From the NCBI GenBank assembly GCA_001598975.1, contig BBXU01002262.1, forward strand, positions 1-64,000: a stretch of 64,000 bases of DNA. Reading direction: 5' to 3'. Shown in pieces: positions 34,082-46,500 of the stretch. Every line of letters starts with the position of its first letter. Position 1 is the stretch's first letter. The DNA comes from Parachlorella kessleri (taxonomy: Eukaryota; Chlorophyta; Trebouxiophyceae; Chlorellales; Chlorellaceae). Below the pieces are notes generated by a model. It did no database searches, was not told the origin of the DNA, and saw only the letters and a list, made by a program, of their open reading frames with translations. Made by a program: the position numbers and the translations under genes.

Positions 34082-35043
34082 ATGGAGCTGGCCTTCGTCA
34101 CGCACACAGGCCCAATGCAACAGTGCCGTTGGGAAGGGCTAGATGGCGGCTCTCATGCAGCGTCCCCTAGGCAGAGTCGGCCCTGGGTGAAGGCATTCCA
34201 GTGCTTGAGTCCCTCGTCTGCCAGAGAGAATGACGAATGCAATGCACTAGAGCATGTGAGAGCTCTCAAGATTGTAGTGCATGCCAGGGAGTTAGGGGGG
34301 GTTGATGATGCTAGACTCGTGCTGCATCTATCATAGTGTATGCCTGTGTACCCTTCTCGTGCAGAAGTATTGGTTGAGCAGCTGCAGCAGCAATTCTAGC
34401 CGGGGGGCAGGAGCTAACCCCGCCCCCCAACTGATTATACCTCCAGGCTCTTGCAAGGCATATCATCGCACCAACCATGCCATATGTTGCATGCTTCCAG
34501 GAGGTCTCCAGCGTCTCATGCAAGACCGAGAGCGAGTGTGACATGCCCGCCAGTGCAGCACAGCACAAACCGCAGCAGGTGCGCTAACAAGCTATCTCGC
34601 CCTGCCGAGGCTTAGGTACAGCGCCGCTAAGAACACTTCCTTTGGCCGGCATGTGCATTGTCAGCATCCAGGCATCTACAACTTGCTGGGCCCTCCAAAA
34701 GATAGCAGGTGATGCCTGCACTACATTACCGCTGGGATCTAGACAGGGCTGAGTGCCGTGCCCTACCTTCACTGATGCACCCAACTCACGGTCCCCACTA
34801 AGGACTGCTACAATTGCATTGCAGAGCCGGAGCCACAGTTTGATGAAGCGGGCAGGGAAGATATTCAGGGCAGCTGGCGCATGCATGTTGGGACTCTTTC
34901 TCAAGGGCCATCATCATTACCAAGATGGGTACCTCAAGGCTCAAGTTTGGGCAGCTACACTTCCCTGCGGCTGGGGTTGCATCGGTGCTCTGCCGCCTGC
35001 TGCATGTGTCAGCTATTGGGCCGAGAGCCAGGTGTCCCGCTAA
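34082..35043 (+). CDS. Tandem orphan family, copy 3
   Basis: Exons 34082-34255, 34501-34578 and 34825-35043, phase-0 introns, 156 aa, stop TAA 35041-35043. Exon 1 ends with WVKAFQCLSPSSARENDECN, alignable with RAFECFSVEEP of copy 1. Exon 2 is a 26-residue linker ending HKPQQ, the same length as in copy 1. Exon 3 has the basic helix KRAGKIFRAAG, then LFLKGHHHY, TLPCGWGCIGALP and a Cys-Val-Ser-Tyr-Trp tail ending in Ser-Arg. It is the most diverged copy: the Leu-Cys-Pro-Gly-Trp core reads Leu-Pro-Cys-Gly-Trp, and a His run replaces the linker. Start ATG 34082 is the first in frame. Unknown function. Confidence 0.58.
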
Positions 35044-36266
35044 CTCCTATGCTTGTGCATTGGAGTATGCCAGATAGCGTATGAGGCCAAGTGTGACAGC
35101 TTGATGTGCCCTCTTGTGTGATGAAGGACATGGTTGGTCGCCAACAGTGGCATGTAGGCCAGGGTATGCTTGGGCGTGCTTGTTCCTGGTGGCCGGTAGT
35201 GAGAAAAGGTAAAGGTAAAGAGGATCTGTGAACGAAGGCTGGGTTGAAGGCATCTCTAATGGCTTGGCTGCTGCCTAAGCTAGATGTCATATGTGGTGAA
35301 TGTGGCGGCTGCTCATCAGTTCCCACTCTGTCTTGAGAATGGTTATTTGCACCTTTCCCTGATTGTTCGCTTACTGTGCTAGCAACGGGTCATCTAGCTT
35401 TACACCCGCTTCCTAACAAGAGGTTACATATACAACATGGACAAGCTTATAAGCAGTAGGGGAAGCCCTTACAGACAGGCAAACGGCTACTTGTTGGAAA
35501 CGATCCAACTGCAAGCAAGCCTTTTGTGGGTGATTAAACCAGCTGAGAGCCCGACGCGCCTGCATCAAGCAGGGCCATTATGAGCAAGTGCAGCTCCCAG
35601 GGGCCAAGAAGCTAATGCTTGTGTGCAGGCAGACAGAGCATGGCACAACAAAACGGGATGACACAAAAATAGCTGCCAGGCCGCATAGCTGCTATGAATG
35701 AGGCAGCACACGCATGCCCACAGCGGGCCAGTAACACAGTAAGGCAGAGAATAGCAGCGACTGCATACAACAGGTTCCTGCCCTTGGGAAGTGAGAAGTT
35801 ATGGAGTTTTAGGGTGATTCGGAACACGCAGAACATGCAATGGTAGCACCACACAGCATACAACAAGAAGCATTAGCATACTGTGGTACACAGCTCTATA
35901 CAAGCGCTCTAGTATACATGTTGCTTTAATGCCTACCCCTCTCAAACGGCGGCCCTGCCCCAGAAGCCCAACTGATGCGAGCCGCAGCAGCCGCAGCATG
36001 CGGCCAGCAGTCCCTAGTCAGCACGTGCCATTCACAGAGGTGCACAAGGATCAATACCCTACAAAAGCCCCACTTGGTGTGTACATGCTGCTCTACTGTC
36101 ACACAGATACATCAATGAGCCTCACAACTTCCTTGCCTGCTTTCCTACCATCCATACACATCAGCCTCGAGTGCCGCCTTGTCCTCGCTGTCCCTCCAGC
36201 CAGACTGCCCCAGACTGCCACCTTTAAAATGCCTGCCCTGCTTAACCATCTTACAAGCTGCCCATC
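35044..36266. other. Intergenic, no gene seen
   Basis: 1.2 kb between the tandem family and the 3' end of the ATG18-like gene. It is more AT-rich than flanking exons, with no open frame of coding character. Confidence 0.5.
36251..36255 (-). terminator. TGTAA poly(A) signal of the ATG18-like gene
   Basis: Minus-strand TGTAA only 12 nt after the stop codon. That is unusually close, so a more distal signal may be the one used. Confidence 0.35.
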
Positions 36267-39200
36267 TTAGTATGGCGGGGTGCTGCTGAGGCTGCTGCTA
36301 GACCGCCCAAAGTGTCCACCAAACCCGTTCGCCAGTCCAGTAGGTGTGCTGGTCCCACTGGCTAGGAAGACATGAGTGCCGCCCAGGGGGCTGCTGCCCA
36401 GTATGGCCCCACGGTCTGACTGCCCATGGCCCAGGCTAGTCGGTATGCTGGCTAGGTCTCCACTGTGCCCATTGGTAGATGCCCACGAGGCCAACGATGC
36501 TGAGGGGCCCTGCTGTGGCAGTGGCACCTGGCCCGGACCCGGCTGGAACGGCAGGGCGTAGAAGCGGAACTGTGGGTCTGCCCAAAGGGGTACGCTGCCC
36601 GCTGACAGGCCGGCTGGGTCCTGATGGGCTGGCGCTCCCTCGGCCTGGGCTAGCCAGGAGGGATCTACAAGCGCGGCTGCACAGCCCGGCTCGCTAGCCA
36701 ACTCTGCTGCAACCGCGCCAGCGGCGTCGGTAGCAAGCCCGCTGCCAATACCATTGGCAGCCTGCAGCGGCGGCAGAGATAGGGAGCCCTGGGGGCTGCC
36801 CAGCACTGAGGAAGTGGTGGAGTGGATGTCTATAGCAGGCGCAGCGTGGCCCACCAGCTGTTGCAAGGGTAGCAGGCAGGCAGGCATTTCCTCCCGCTCC
36901 GGCCAGCCATGCTGCCGGCAGATGTCCCACCGTGCCTCCTCTTGCAAGGCTGCCGCCTGGCGGGTATCCGCTGCTGCTGCCGGCCCACTGCACAGTGCAA
37001 GGCTGACCAGTTTGTTCACAGCACTACCTGACCTAAAAACAAAGGGCAACACTACCAGCACAGATATGAAAGACAGGCAACCGAGCAACGATGAGAAATA
37101 GGCTGTGAGGAGGAGGCTGTAAAGGATGTCACGTATGGCTGGCATCTTGGTGTGAGCTTTGCAATAATACACTAGACTACATCCTGCCACGGAGCTGGAA
37201 CCAATTGTACAAAGCTAGGTCCTTGGGCTGAGCAGCACCAATCGCCACGGCACCAACATCTAGCACGCACCTGCCATCAACAGCGGCAGGGTAATGGCCA
37301 TTGACTGGGGTAGCTGCTGGGATGCCTCGGAGGCCGTCGGCAGTGCGCAAGGCATGCCGTGTGAGCTGCCCCTCCCAGTTGACTACCACCAGAGCAAGGG
37401 GTGCAGCTTCACTAGGAGCCTGGTGTGTGCCAGCCGTTGCTCGTGGACTGACTGGCTTTACAGGCACGAAGGCCGCAGCCGCTGGCAGCACGCCTGCAAA
37501 ATACACCAAATGCAAGTCGCCTGTCTGGCAGCAGACCACGCTGCTGCCCAGCTCTGCCTTGCAGTTTATATGTACTTCAGTAGAAGGAATGCACGCGGGA
37601 AAGCAGGAGAGTCATAATGACATGTCATACCTTACATCTTTGTATACTTAACATATATGTAATGTAGTCTTATTCTGCGCAGGGAGGCAGTCTGGTCTTC
37701 CCTACACTTCCCCTACAACCCAACCTCAAAACCCCGCGCACCTGACTGCTGCCAGTACATGCTCAGCGCCGCTTGCGCCGCCGCACCAGCCAAGCTGCTG
37801 CCCAATGGCCCGGCTTTGCCGCCCGCCCTACCCACAGCCAGCAGCTTGGACCCCTGCCCTGCAACCCCTTCATCAAGCTGCTCCTGCTGTTGTTGCTGCG
37901 CTACGGCCTCGGTCGCCCGCAGCCTCCCTATCCCCTGCAGGCCAGCCCCGCTACCTGCTGCCACAGCTGCGGCTGCCGCTCCTGCTCCATAGGCTCCCGC
38001 TGGTTGGCCCCAACTGCCTGCATGCTGCAAGCCTGATGGTCCCCCAGCAGCCAGACAGCCAGCCCCAGCCTCTGCTAGGTGGAAGACATGGCTGGTGCCG
38101 CGGCCCGAGGTCACCGCTGCCCAGCTGGCATCTGGAGCAAAGGCAATGGCCTGAATGACTGCAGGCGTCATTCCTCGGTGCAGCCTGAAAAGGTGCACCG
38201 CATAGCCCGCCGCTGGAGCGCCACTGCCCGCCACCATTGGCTCTCCCTCCAGCATGCCAGAATATGCTTGGCCATTTGGTGACGGCGGCACCACCTGGAA
38301 GATATTCACATTGTGCCCCGCCACCGAGGCAGTGGCTAACATGGTTCCATCGGGGGTGAACTGCATGGCGGCTAGCGGGCTGGTGTGCGCTCGGAAGTGG
38401 CAGACCACCTGCCGTGTGACCACATCTCGCACCAGGACAGTGCCAGCGACGTTGGTGTCGCCCTGCACAGGCCATAGTAAGGTGCCACTTGCATCGCGCG
38501 CCAATATCTCTTCCTACCCACGTTGGTCAACTCCACCCACACCTTGGTGTGACAGAGCACGTTCCAAAGAAGACAGCATACACGCCCAGGTTAGCCCCAA
38601 CCACTGCTGCATGTCCCACGCAGAAGCAACATGCTGACCCTGCTACTAACTCTACGCGTTCCTCAGTCACATGCGCCCCAACCCAACCCTGACACACTCC
38701 CAGCTGTCCTGGTACGTATACATGATACTAATCTTCCAATATATCTGTATAGTCTAGTCTAGTGTAACAGCAAACCGCCACCTAACCATGCTGCCGTGAG
38801 TCCCACAATATATCTTCATATAATGGGACTCTCATCAACACAGCCACACCTGCTGCAGCGCTACGCCCTGTTGCTGCACACCGCTGCGCCAGCTGCGGTA
38901 CTGGCTGGTCAGGTACTTGTAGCTGGCCGACCCTGCCGCCGCCAACTGCTGCCCCGACTTGCGCGCAACCTCCCTGGCCGCCTCCGCCACCACAGCGCTG
39001 CTCAGGCCAGCCCCGGGACTGGTGCCGGGCATGGCCACGCCAGCCATAGTGCCGTTTCCAAAGCCGCCGGTGCCTGGCTCTAGGCTGGGAGCTCGGCCAG
39101 GGATGGTGTGAGCGCTGCTAGCGGAGGAGTGACTACCGGAGGAGCTATTGCGCCGGTGCAGCGGTAGCCGCTGGGCCTTGGCCAGGCTGCCGCTCTGCTG

Positions 39201-40503
39201 GACAGGCTGCAAGAAGTGAGCGCAGCAGGGACGGCACCGTGATGATCAGCACCTGGCCAGACAGTGCACGATAAAAACTCCAGCGGGCACCAAAACCGAA
39301 GCCGTCGAGGAGGTCTTAGTAGATTCATTGTGCAGCACACCTCATGCTGCACGGTGGCACCAGAAAAGCTGCTTAGCGCCCCGACTCTCAATACCGCACG
39401 AACAGCCCAAAGAAAGAAGCACAGGCAGGCTGAGTTCAATTCTCTCCAACGTATACCCTGGGAAGCAGTGGCTCCTACCTGGTCTGCAGCATATGCCAGC
39501 CACCGCGGGCCTAATGCACACGGGCTGCCACTGAGGGCCGGCAGCTCTGCTTCTTGCAGGGGGTCATGCGGGTGGTGCCTAGTGAGCGCCCGCTGCCCCT
39601 GCTGCTCTGCATGCTGCGGCTGCAGCTGCTTGCTGGCTGGCGGAGGTGTGTATGTGAGGCAGCTCAGCATGCTGTCTAGCGTGACCGCATCAAAGACTTG
39701 CAGCTGACCTCGCAGCGCCACCACCATCACACGGCTGCTACAAAGCACAGCCAGCACCTCACTACCGAAGGAGAGGGTCTTGACAAAGCCCTGGGTGCGC
39801 AACGAGAACAGCTGCACACGGTGCTGCTGTGGCAGAGAGCGGCTGTTGCTTCTATCCAGCTCTTGACTGTTGCCAGCTGGCGCCGGTGCTGGAACTACAG
39901 CAATCAGCGGCCGTGTGCCGTGGAGCAGACCGTCAGGCGGGTCTTCACAGCGGGGCTGCGGAACTGACTCCAGCCACCTGCATGATGCTTAGAGGCAGCG
40001 ACCTGTCAGTATACAACAGAAAGGTTCCTTCTTTGTCCAGTGTCCAGTCACAAGGAGTTATGACAAGTACGACAGAAAAACCTGCAATGCCCAGTTGCCG
40101 CAGCTTCCAGGCTGGCCACAGCTATGTAGACACACAAAGGCCAGGAACACGTCTCCTACCTGACAGCCCCGTCCCGGCGGATCGAGCTGAGCTCAGCTGG
40201 GGCATCCTTGTCCTCCAGGCTCCACACTTGGAAGCCAGTGTCGTAGCCCACTAGGACGACTTGGAGGCATCGTAGCGAGCCTTGGCCAGCGTCTCTCCAC
40301 TCTAACTGCCCTACTCTAGCCCAGGTTACTTTCTCCCTGTCGCTCCTGTCAGCTGTTAGCGTCTGGTAACCTGCTGCAGCCGCTTTCGCAAGCCCAACGC
40401 CAGCACTGGCAAGGGATGAGCCAAGGGTGAATAGCGATTTTGCTGCGATCGTTCGTGCCTTCGCTGCTGCCTCACTGCTAGCCAAGTGGGAGGTAAAGGG
40501 CAT
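36267..40503 (-). CDS. ATG18: BCAS3-domain ATG18-like WD40 (PROPPIN-like) protein
   Basis: Resembles plant ATG18f/g/h, large autophagy-related beta-propellers with a BCAS3 region. Exons 40503-40160, 39977-39479, 39206-38850, 38462-37742, 37493-37271 and 37032-36267 join in phase (969 aa). Landmarks: GYDTGFQVWSLEDKD in exon 1; VQLFSLRTQGFVKTLSF, VVALRGQLQVFDAVTLDSML and GPRWLAYA in exon 2; and in exon 4 VLVRDVVTRQVVCHFRAHTS, PLAAMQFTPDGTMLATAS, then HLFRLHRGMTPAVIQAIAFA. I do not see a clean Phe-Arg-Arg-Gly phosphoinositide motif; the equivalent position reads FRLHRG, as in plant ATG18g/h. The last ~330 residues are Ala/Ser/Gly/Pro-rich with VVVNWEGQLTRH, part of the BCAS3 tail. The start is the first ATG of the open frame; an extra 5' exon cannot be excluded. 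Confidence 0.85.
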
Positions 40504-41240
40504 TGGCTCACCAGTCACATGAAAACTGAGCGCTAACCCTGGAGGAGAGCCTAAGGGAAGTGAAGTTTCGCTCAGTCAGTTCAAATAGTTTAGCTGACAG
40601 CATCTCGGACAGGAGGTGGTTCTTCCCATGAGGCTCCCGCCTGCTGATCTGGCATGTGATCCGAAAGACAACTACACAGACAGCTGACAGAAGAGTGAGG
40701 GGAGGGGAGCCTGGAAGGAGTCTTGGAGTTCGGAGTTGATGGAAGCAAGAAGCTGGCCCCACTGCCCCCCCCCCCTTTTGTCAGGGAACTGGAGCAGCTC
40801 TTGTTCTTCTCAACACTTCCAGTAGATTTCTCTTATTGCCACAGCTGCGACGATGCTCGCCTGCATGGCCAGTACCTGATCTTGCAACCTTGTTATTGGC
40901 CACTACTCACTACTGGTACAATGAAATTCTTCCATGTGACCTGTATGAGGGAATAGCCCTTGGCAGCGATAACCGTGTAGTGCTCTTGGGAATAATGTAC
41001 CGCTAAACGAACCATTAATCAAAGGTGGGGTCCACTGCCTAATCAACACTGATGACAACACCTGCAAATTTTGCCGCCACGCTGCCGCCCTCCAGCAACT
41101 AGGAACGAAGAATGTGTAGGTGCAGGCTATCCAGCCTTGAGCCATCTCTGAGCGTGCTACTCTCAGAACCCCACTCCGTGGGTGGAGGTCCAGACGTCAG
41201 CTCCGCACAACCAAGAGAAGGCAGTAGGTGGGCAAGGTAC
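40504..41240. other. Spacer upstream of the ATG18-like gene
   Basis: It contains the presumptive promoter of the ATG18-like gene. There is a 9-nt C run at about 40766-40774 on the + strand. No supported gene. Confidence 0.45.
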
Positions 41241-41762
41241 CTAGGTCTGCCCCGAAACCTCGGACAGCTGCAATTTGGCCATAATGCCCGCTGCAACTAT
41301 GTCTTCCACGCTTCGCGACAGCTTGCGAGGCACAGCTGGGCTGAAGACCTCACTGCGCTTCCGCACTGCACCTGGCTGTGGTTGGCTAGTTGAACCGGCG
41401 TCTGCCTGCTGCTGCTGCTGCTGCTGTTGAGGCTGCTCTGGCACTCTCAGCATGCTGCCGGCTGTACGGCCCTCCGCCCCCTTCTGGTTGTTTACCAGGT
41501 TAAGAGAGCGCTTCACCCTGCAATGAGTCATTGCCCTATGACTGGGGTTGCATCCATTTGTGCAAGACATTACAGTGCAAAAGGTGGATGTTAGCAACAC
41601 ATGTGTATTTATGAGGGAGTTTTGCCTGTCCACTCACCGGACACGCAGCACAGGTCTGGAGGCTCGCTTCCCCACTCTGCCTGGCGGGCAGGAGTGCGGC
41701 TTTTCTGCAGAATGAGCGTTGCAGGGTTGCTTCAAGGACCCACTTAATACCTGGTTAGACAT
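41241..41762 (-). CDS. Small poly-Gln protein, hypothetical
   Basis: Two exons, 41762-41638 and 41517-41241, join in phase 2 with GT and AG sites, giving 133 aa. The product is basic, with a run of eight Gln, a Ser/Pro/Gln linker, then VRKRSEVFSPAVPRKLSRSV and a short amphipathic helix EDIVAAGIMAKLQLSE. No known domain. The second exon's stop (TAG 41243-41241) is followed at once by GTACCT, so the true 3' end could differ. It could also be part of a larger transcript. Confidence 0.35.
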
Positions 41763-43508
41763 GGTTTTGACATGGAGCGTTTTCCGGGCCTACCAACAAT
41801 TCATTACGTGCCAACACTAGAGGTACACTAGCGCAACAGGACTTGACCCACCTGGGAACAACTTGGCAGTTGCATCTGCTAACGGTGAGCAAGTGATGCT
41901 TTTGCGGGGCGCCAGAGGCTGGCTCTTGGAAAGGCATCTGCAATCGTGATAAGCACAGCCAGGTGAAGCAGTGACTGAAGAGTAACGACTTGCTGGTGGT
42001 AAATGCAAGCTGGAGTGTACGCCCACATGGCTTTGTTGCAAGCGTTGCTTGACTTGGTGTGCCAGAACCATTTCGTTTTTAATGCCACCCCTTGCACACT
42101 GAGCGCTATGTCCACTTACAAGGAGATGGGTGTGCAACCTGGAGCATCGTCCATATCACCAAAAGCGTCAAAGGTCGCCCCTGCTTTGCCGGGTGATGGT
42201 ATGCTGGGTCCCTGCAGTGCCCGGCTAAGTAGAGTGATGGTTACTGTGCAGCACACATCAACTAAGGCACCTCCAGGGAGAGAGGACATGAGGGGTGGGT
42301 AAGTCCGGGCCCAGAACCCAACTAGGTTAGGGTCCCCCTGGGACTAATTTGGGAGGGCACCACCCCCTTCAGGTGGGCCGCAGTGGCTCGATCTTTCTGC
42401 CAGTACTGGTGGGACCCCTGCCTCAATAGCAGGGTCCTGGACCTCAAAAAGGCATCTTTCTTTACGAAGGAGCTGGTGGTGCCCCTCTCACGTCATTTTG
42501 GGGCACCCAATGACTTGGTGTGTATCCATACAGACAAAGGCATAGTATAGCAAACCTCAGCATTATTTTCGCGCGGGGACGGCCTGAGTAAAGCTTGCCT
42601 GTTGACCCTGTACACGTGATGGGCACGTCAACAATTCCCAGTTGTGCTTGCTGCAAGGGACTATCTGCTGGACATCAATGGAGAGTGCCGGTCTGTGACT
42701 CCCTGGCTGCACCACCTGCAGCAAGACGTCTGAGTTAGAAGGAGGCCAGCGTTGACGAAGGTGCACCTGTACAGCTTCCGTGGGGAGATCCGCATTGAGG
42801 GACATCGCACCCCGCCACAGAACAACTTAAAAGAACCGCAAAAGGGAGCCCAAGGTGGAAGTTTTCCAGCACTGCCAAAGGCACCTGACGGTCGGCCTTT
42901 GCGGCGGGTGAGTGAATGTGATGGGAGGTGCCCTTGGTAGGGCCCAGACGGTTGCGGCTGGCTGCACGAGCAGAGCCTTGTTAACTTAGTTGCACCTGTC
43001 GGCCGAGGTCCAGTAGCACCATGACTCCACTCAGTGAAGAGGTTTTCAGTCGACCTGCTTGCACCCACCTGCTTGTCCGACATGGCACAGGACGATCGGG
43101 CCTGCACCAGCGCCAACTGGCACCGTGTCTGCCTGGTCCATCAGCTGCACTGCCGTAAGGCGGTCAGGAATCTCAAGGCCTGAGCCATATTAGGTGCTTG
43201 ACCAGGGCTGGGCGTTCCTGAGCTGCAAATCTGGGCAGACAAGGAGTGGTTGAATGCAGAATGTGCGAGTGGCGCAGCCATCTGTTTATTGGTTGTTTGG
43301 TGACAGCAGGCACAGCATGGCCTCATGAGCCCTCAATTTGTGATTTCTGCCTTGGCTGCAAGCCCACCCAGCTATGTAGTATGTATTGCAGCATCTTGTA
43401 TGCTAGGCAGCCTTAGTACCACCTAGCAGGGCACCATGGTGCTTGATCACTCCTAGGATGTGATACTTGTGCAGCTCTAAGGCGACGTATTGAACTCGGA
43501 CTGTCGCC
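41763..43508. other. Gene-poor stretch, possible decayed element
   Basis: 1.7 kb without a supported gene. Between about 42370 and 42550 on + a stop-free frame includes SFFTKELVVPLSRHFGAPND and ends His-Thr-Asp-Lys-Gly, which could be a decayed transposon fragment. Nothing (ends, repeats, second motif) confirms this. The last part should hold the SCC2 promoter. Confidence 0.3.
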
Positions 43509-46500
43509 ATGGAATCTAGGTGGCCCAGCCTGCTGCAGCCTGACGCTCGGCAGCTCCAGCTGTTCCCCATCCCTCCCCAGCCCACCAGCGCAGCCGACCA
43601 GCTGCGAGCGAGGCTGGGCCCTGAACCCTCGGGACAGCAGACGAGCGCTGAACTGCTGCAGCAACTGATAAACTTGCTGCAGCCAGTGGATGTCGGCAGC
43701 CTGTGAGTGCAACCAAACTCTGCATTGTACATCCCTCTAGGCCACCACGCTTACAGTGCGCCAGCCCTCACGTGCTTGCAGGCACCTGCTGCAGCCAGGC
43801 CCAGACGCTGTGCCGGCAGTATCACAGCTGCACCAAGACCTGCTGGCACTGGCGCCAGGCATCTTTGATGCCCATGTCCAGAGTAGGTTCTGTGTGCTTG
43901 CCCCACTGCACACAGCGTGCCTGGGTCCTTGTGAGCACCGCATTTATAGTCACTGATGGTTGGTGCAGGCCTGCCGTCTCCGCCTCAGATGGTGGACCCC
44001 CACTCTCAGCCTGCATCAGCGTCGCCGCCTTGCCTAGCCAACGGGAGGACAGGACCTATGCTGCCTTCTGCCCCAGCTGTAGCAGCCCCAGAGGCTCCCA
44101 GCAGTGTTCCCAGACCGCCGACACTGCGACATGGGGTGTCCAAGGCAGTGGGAATCGGGCAGACAGCTGTAGCGCCACAGGCAGCTGCAGGTGCGTGGGT
44201 AGGACGTACCAAGCAGAAGGGGTTGGGGCGGCTGCTCGCCTGCTGGCCTGCACCAGTCTGGAATACATCATTTTCAACCAAGCGGGAGTCTGTGGCTTGC
44301 ATGCAGTGCTGTATGCCACCTATGTGACCCAGCTTCTCAACGTTCATGAGCGGCTGCTCACAATGGAAAAAGGAGGCTGTGGCCTGCATGCAGAAGTGTA
44401 TGCCACCTATGTGACCCAGCTTCTGAGCATACATGAGCGGCTGCTCACACCAGCTGACAACGATGGTGTTGCTGAAGAATCAGAAGAGGGTGAGATTACT
44501 TTTCACAGTAGTCAAGCAGCCGTACTGCAAGACACTGATGCGCCAGCTGTGTCGTTCCACTTGAGCCCTACACCTATGTTTGTTCGAGGCTGGCGTTGAC
44601 TGTTTTATGTGGGAGCAGGCCAGGGCTGGCAGCATTCCTGCAGCAGCCTTGCTTGATCATTAAGTCAGATGAGGGAAGTATTGAATTTGAGCCTTGGTTG
44701 CTTCATATGAGCAGATGAAGAAGGCGAGGAGACTGATGAGCACAGCAGCATGAAGGCAGTGGCACAGAAACAGCAGGCACTGCTGGGTGATGTGCGCCGG
44801 CTGGCGGAAGAGACATTGCAGGTAGACAGCTGCCGAGCTTACGAGTTTGCAGGATCCTGTGGGCAGCTGGGCGGTGCCCGATGCCAGTTGTTTGAGCTCG
44901 CCACTGCAGGCGGGAGGGAGCAAATATGGTGCGTCGGTGCGGCTTGCAAGCTGTTGATTGCAGCAAAGCATACTTGCTGGCGCTGATGTGTTCAGCACCC
45001 TCCCCTTTTGCAGATGAGCCAAGCTGGCGGGGCGCTCCGTCTTATAGAGGCAGACTTGCTGGTGCAGTTGCTGTGCCTGCTGCAAGCGCTAATACGCCCT
45101 GGCTGCAGGTTCATCTCCGAGGATGAGCAGGTTGGTAGCCATGGTCCATGTTCGCAACTGACCTTTATTGGCTTGTTGACTGGCTGGGAGCAAATTCTGG
45201 CTAAATGCACGTTCATGCTGGGGTTGTCAGCTCACATGGAGCGAAGGGCGGTGCTGGGGTACCCTTTCGACTACCTGCGCTGAAAGTTTTGTCTTGAGTA
45301 TGTCCCGCCGAGCAGAGCGTCTCTCACCCTCTGCAGGATGCAAGCTCAAGAATGCAATGCGTACTAGTGGCGATGGAGGCAGCCACCGCAGCCTTGAGAA
45401 TTCTAACCACGCCAGACCTGCCACAGCAAGGTCTGTGATATTGGGGAAGTCAGGTTCGCAGTTTGAAGATCAGGCAACAGAGCTGATTGATGGCATGCTT
45501 ATCACAGAACCAGAGTATGCGAAGTGTCGTGAGCAGCCTATTTCATTGTGACCCATTGTGCATTGGAGTCCAATAGTTGGATCTGGCCCCGTTACACTGA
45601 TGCTTGATCTTCGAATGGGTGCAGTCTATAGTGAGGATTTGCTGGGGTCCATTGTCAACCTTACTAAATTCCACCTGGCCCATAATGTGTATGCTTTCCA
45701 TGATGCTCGCTTTGCTGGCATCAACCGGCCGCAGCTGGGGGGAGGTGAGCAGCCAAGCCTGGGGGAAGCTTAGCCTAATGCCACTGCACTGTTTGGTGTC
45801 AATTCTGCTGGTCCTGTTTGCATTTATTTCTTGCTGCAGCTCTTGTGACATGAGCTGCTGGCTGTGTGTTGCAAGCAACATGCCAAAGCAGAAGAAAGGA
45901 GTGCGTGCAAGTGAATGCAAGCATACTTTAAGAGTTAGCATGGATGCAGGCGAGGAGGAGGCGCAGGGCAAGCAGAAGTCTGTCAAGAAGGGAAAGAAGG
46001 CATTTGGTGGTGTCAGGTATGTGAACTGTTGTCAGCTGCAGCTGGAGACATCTAGTGCGCCTAACCCAGCTGAATGCCTTGAAGGCTGCTGTCAGCGTGG
46101 CACTGTGCTTACACAACCGGAGCATTCAAGGCACGCAGCCTTTCCTTGCCTTGGTGCAGGGTGCCGCGCGCTGCCAAGCTGCTGCAAGACCGCTGCCAGT
46201 CCGTGCTAAGCCTACTGGGAGAGCTGCTGGGAGTGGTGTCGCTGCATATAGGCGTCCTAGTGCCGCTAGCACGAGTCGCCATGCAGGCGCTGACGGTGGA
46301 CGGCATTCCACTGCTGCAGGGCAAGGCAGTTGGTGGGTGATGGTGCCGCTGACTGGAGCCTGCCTTTCTGCTTTCATATGTTCCATATACATCTGCATCA
46401 TGTGCCTCTGCACCTCCCTGTAGTTGAGGCCTGCCTGCATTGCAGGTTGCGCTACCCTGCAGTCCCACATGAGCCATCAGATGATGGCTTCATCAACCTC

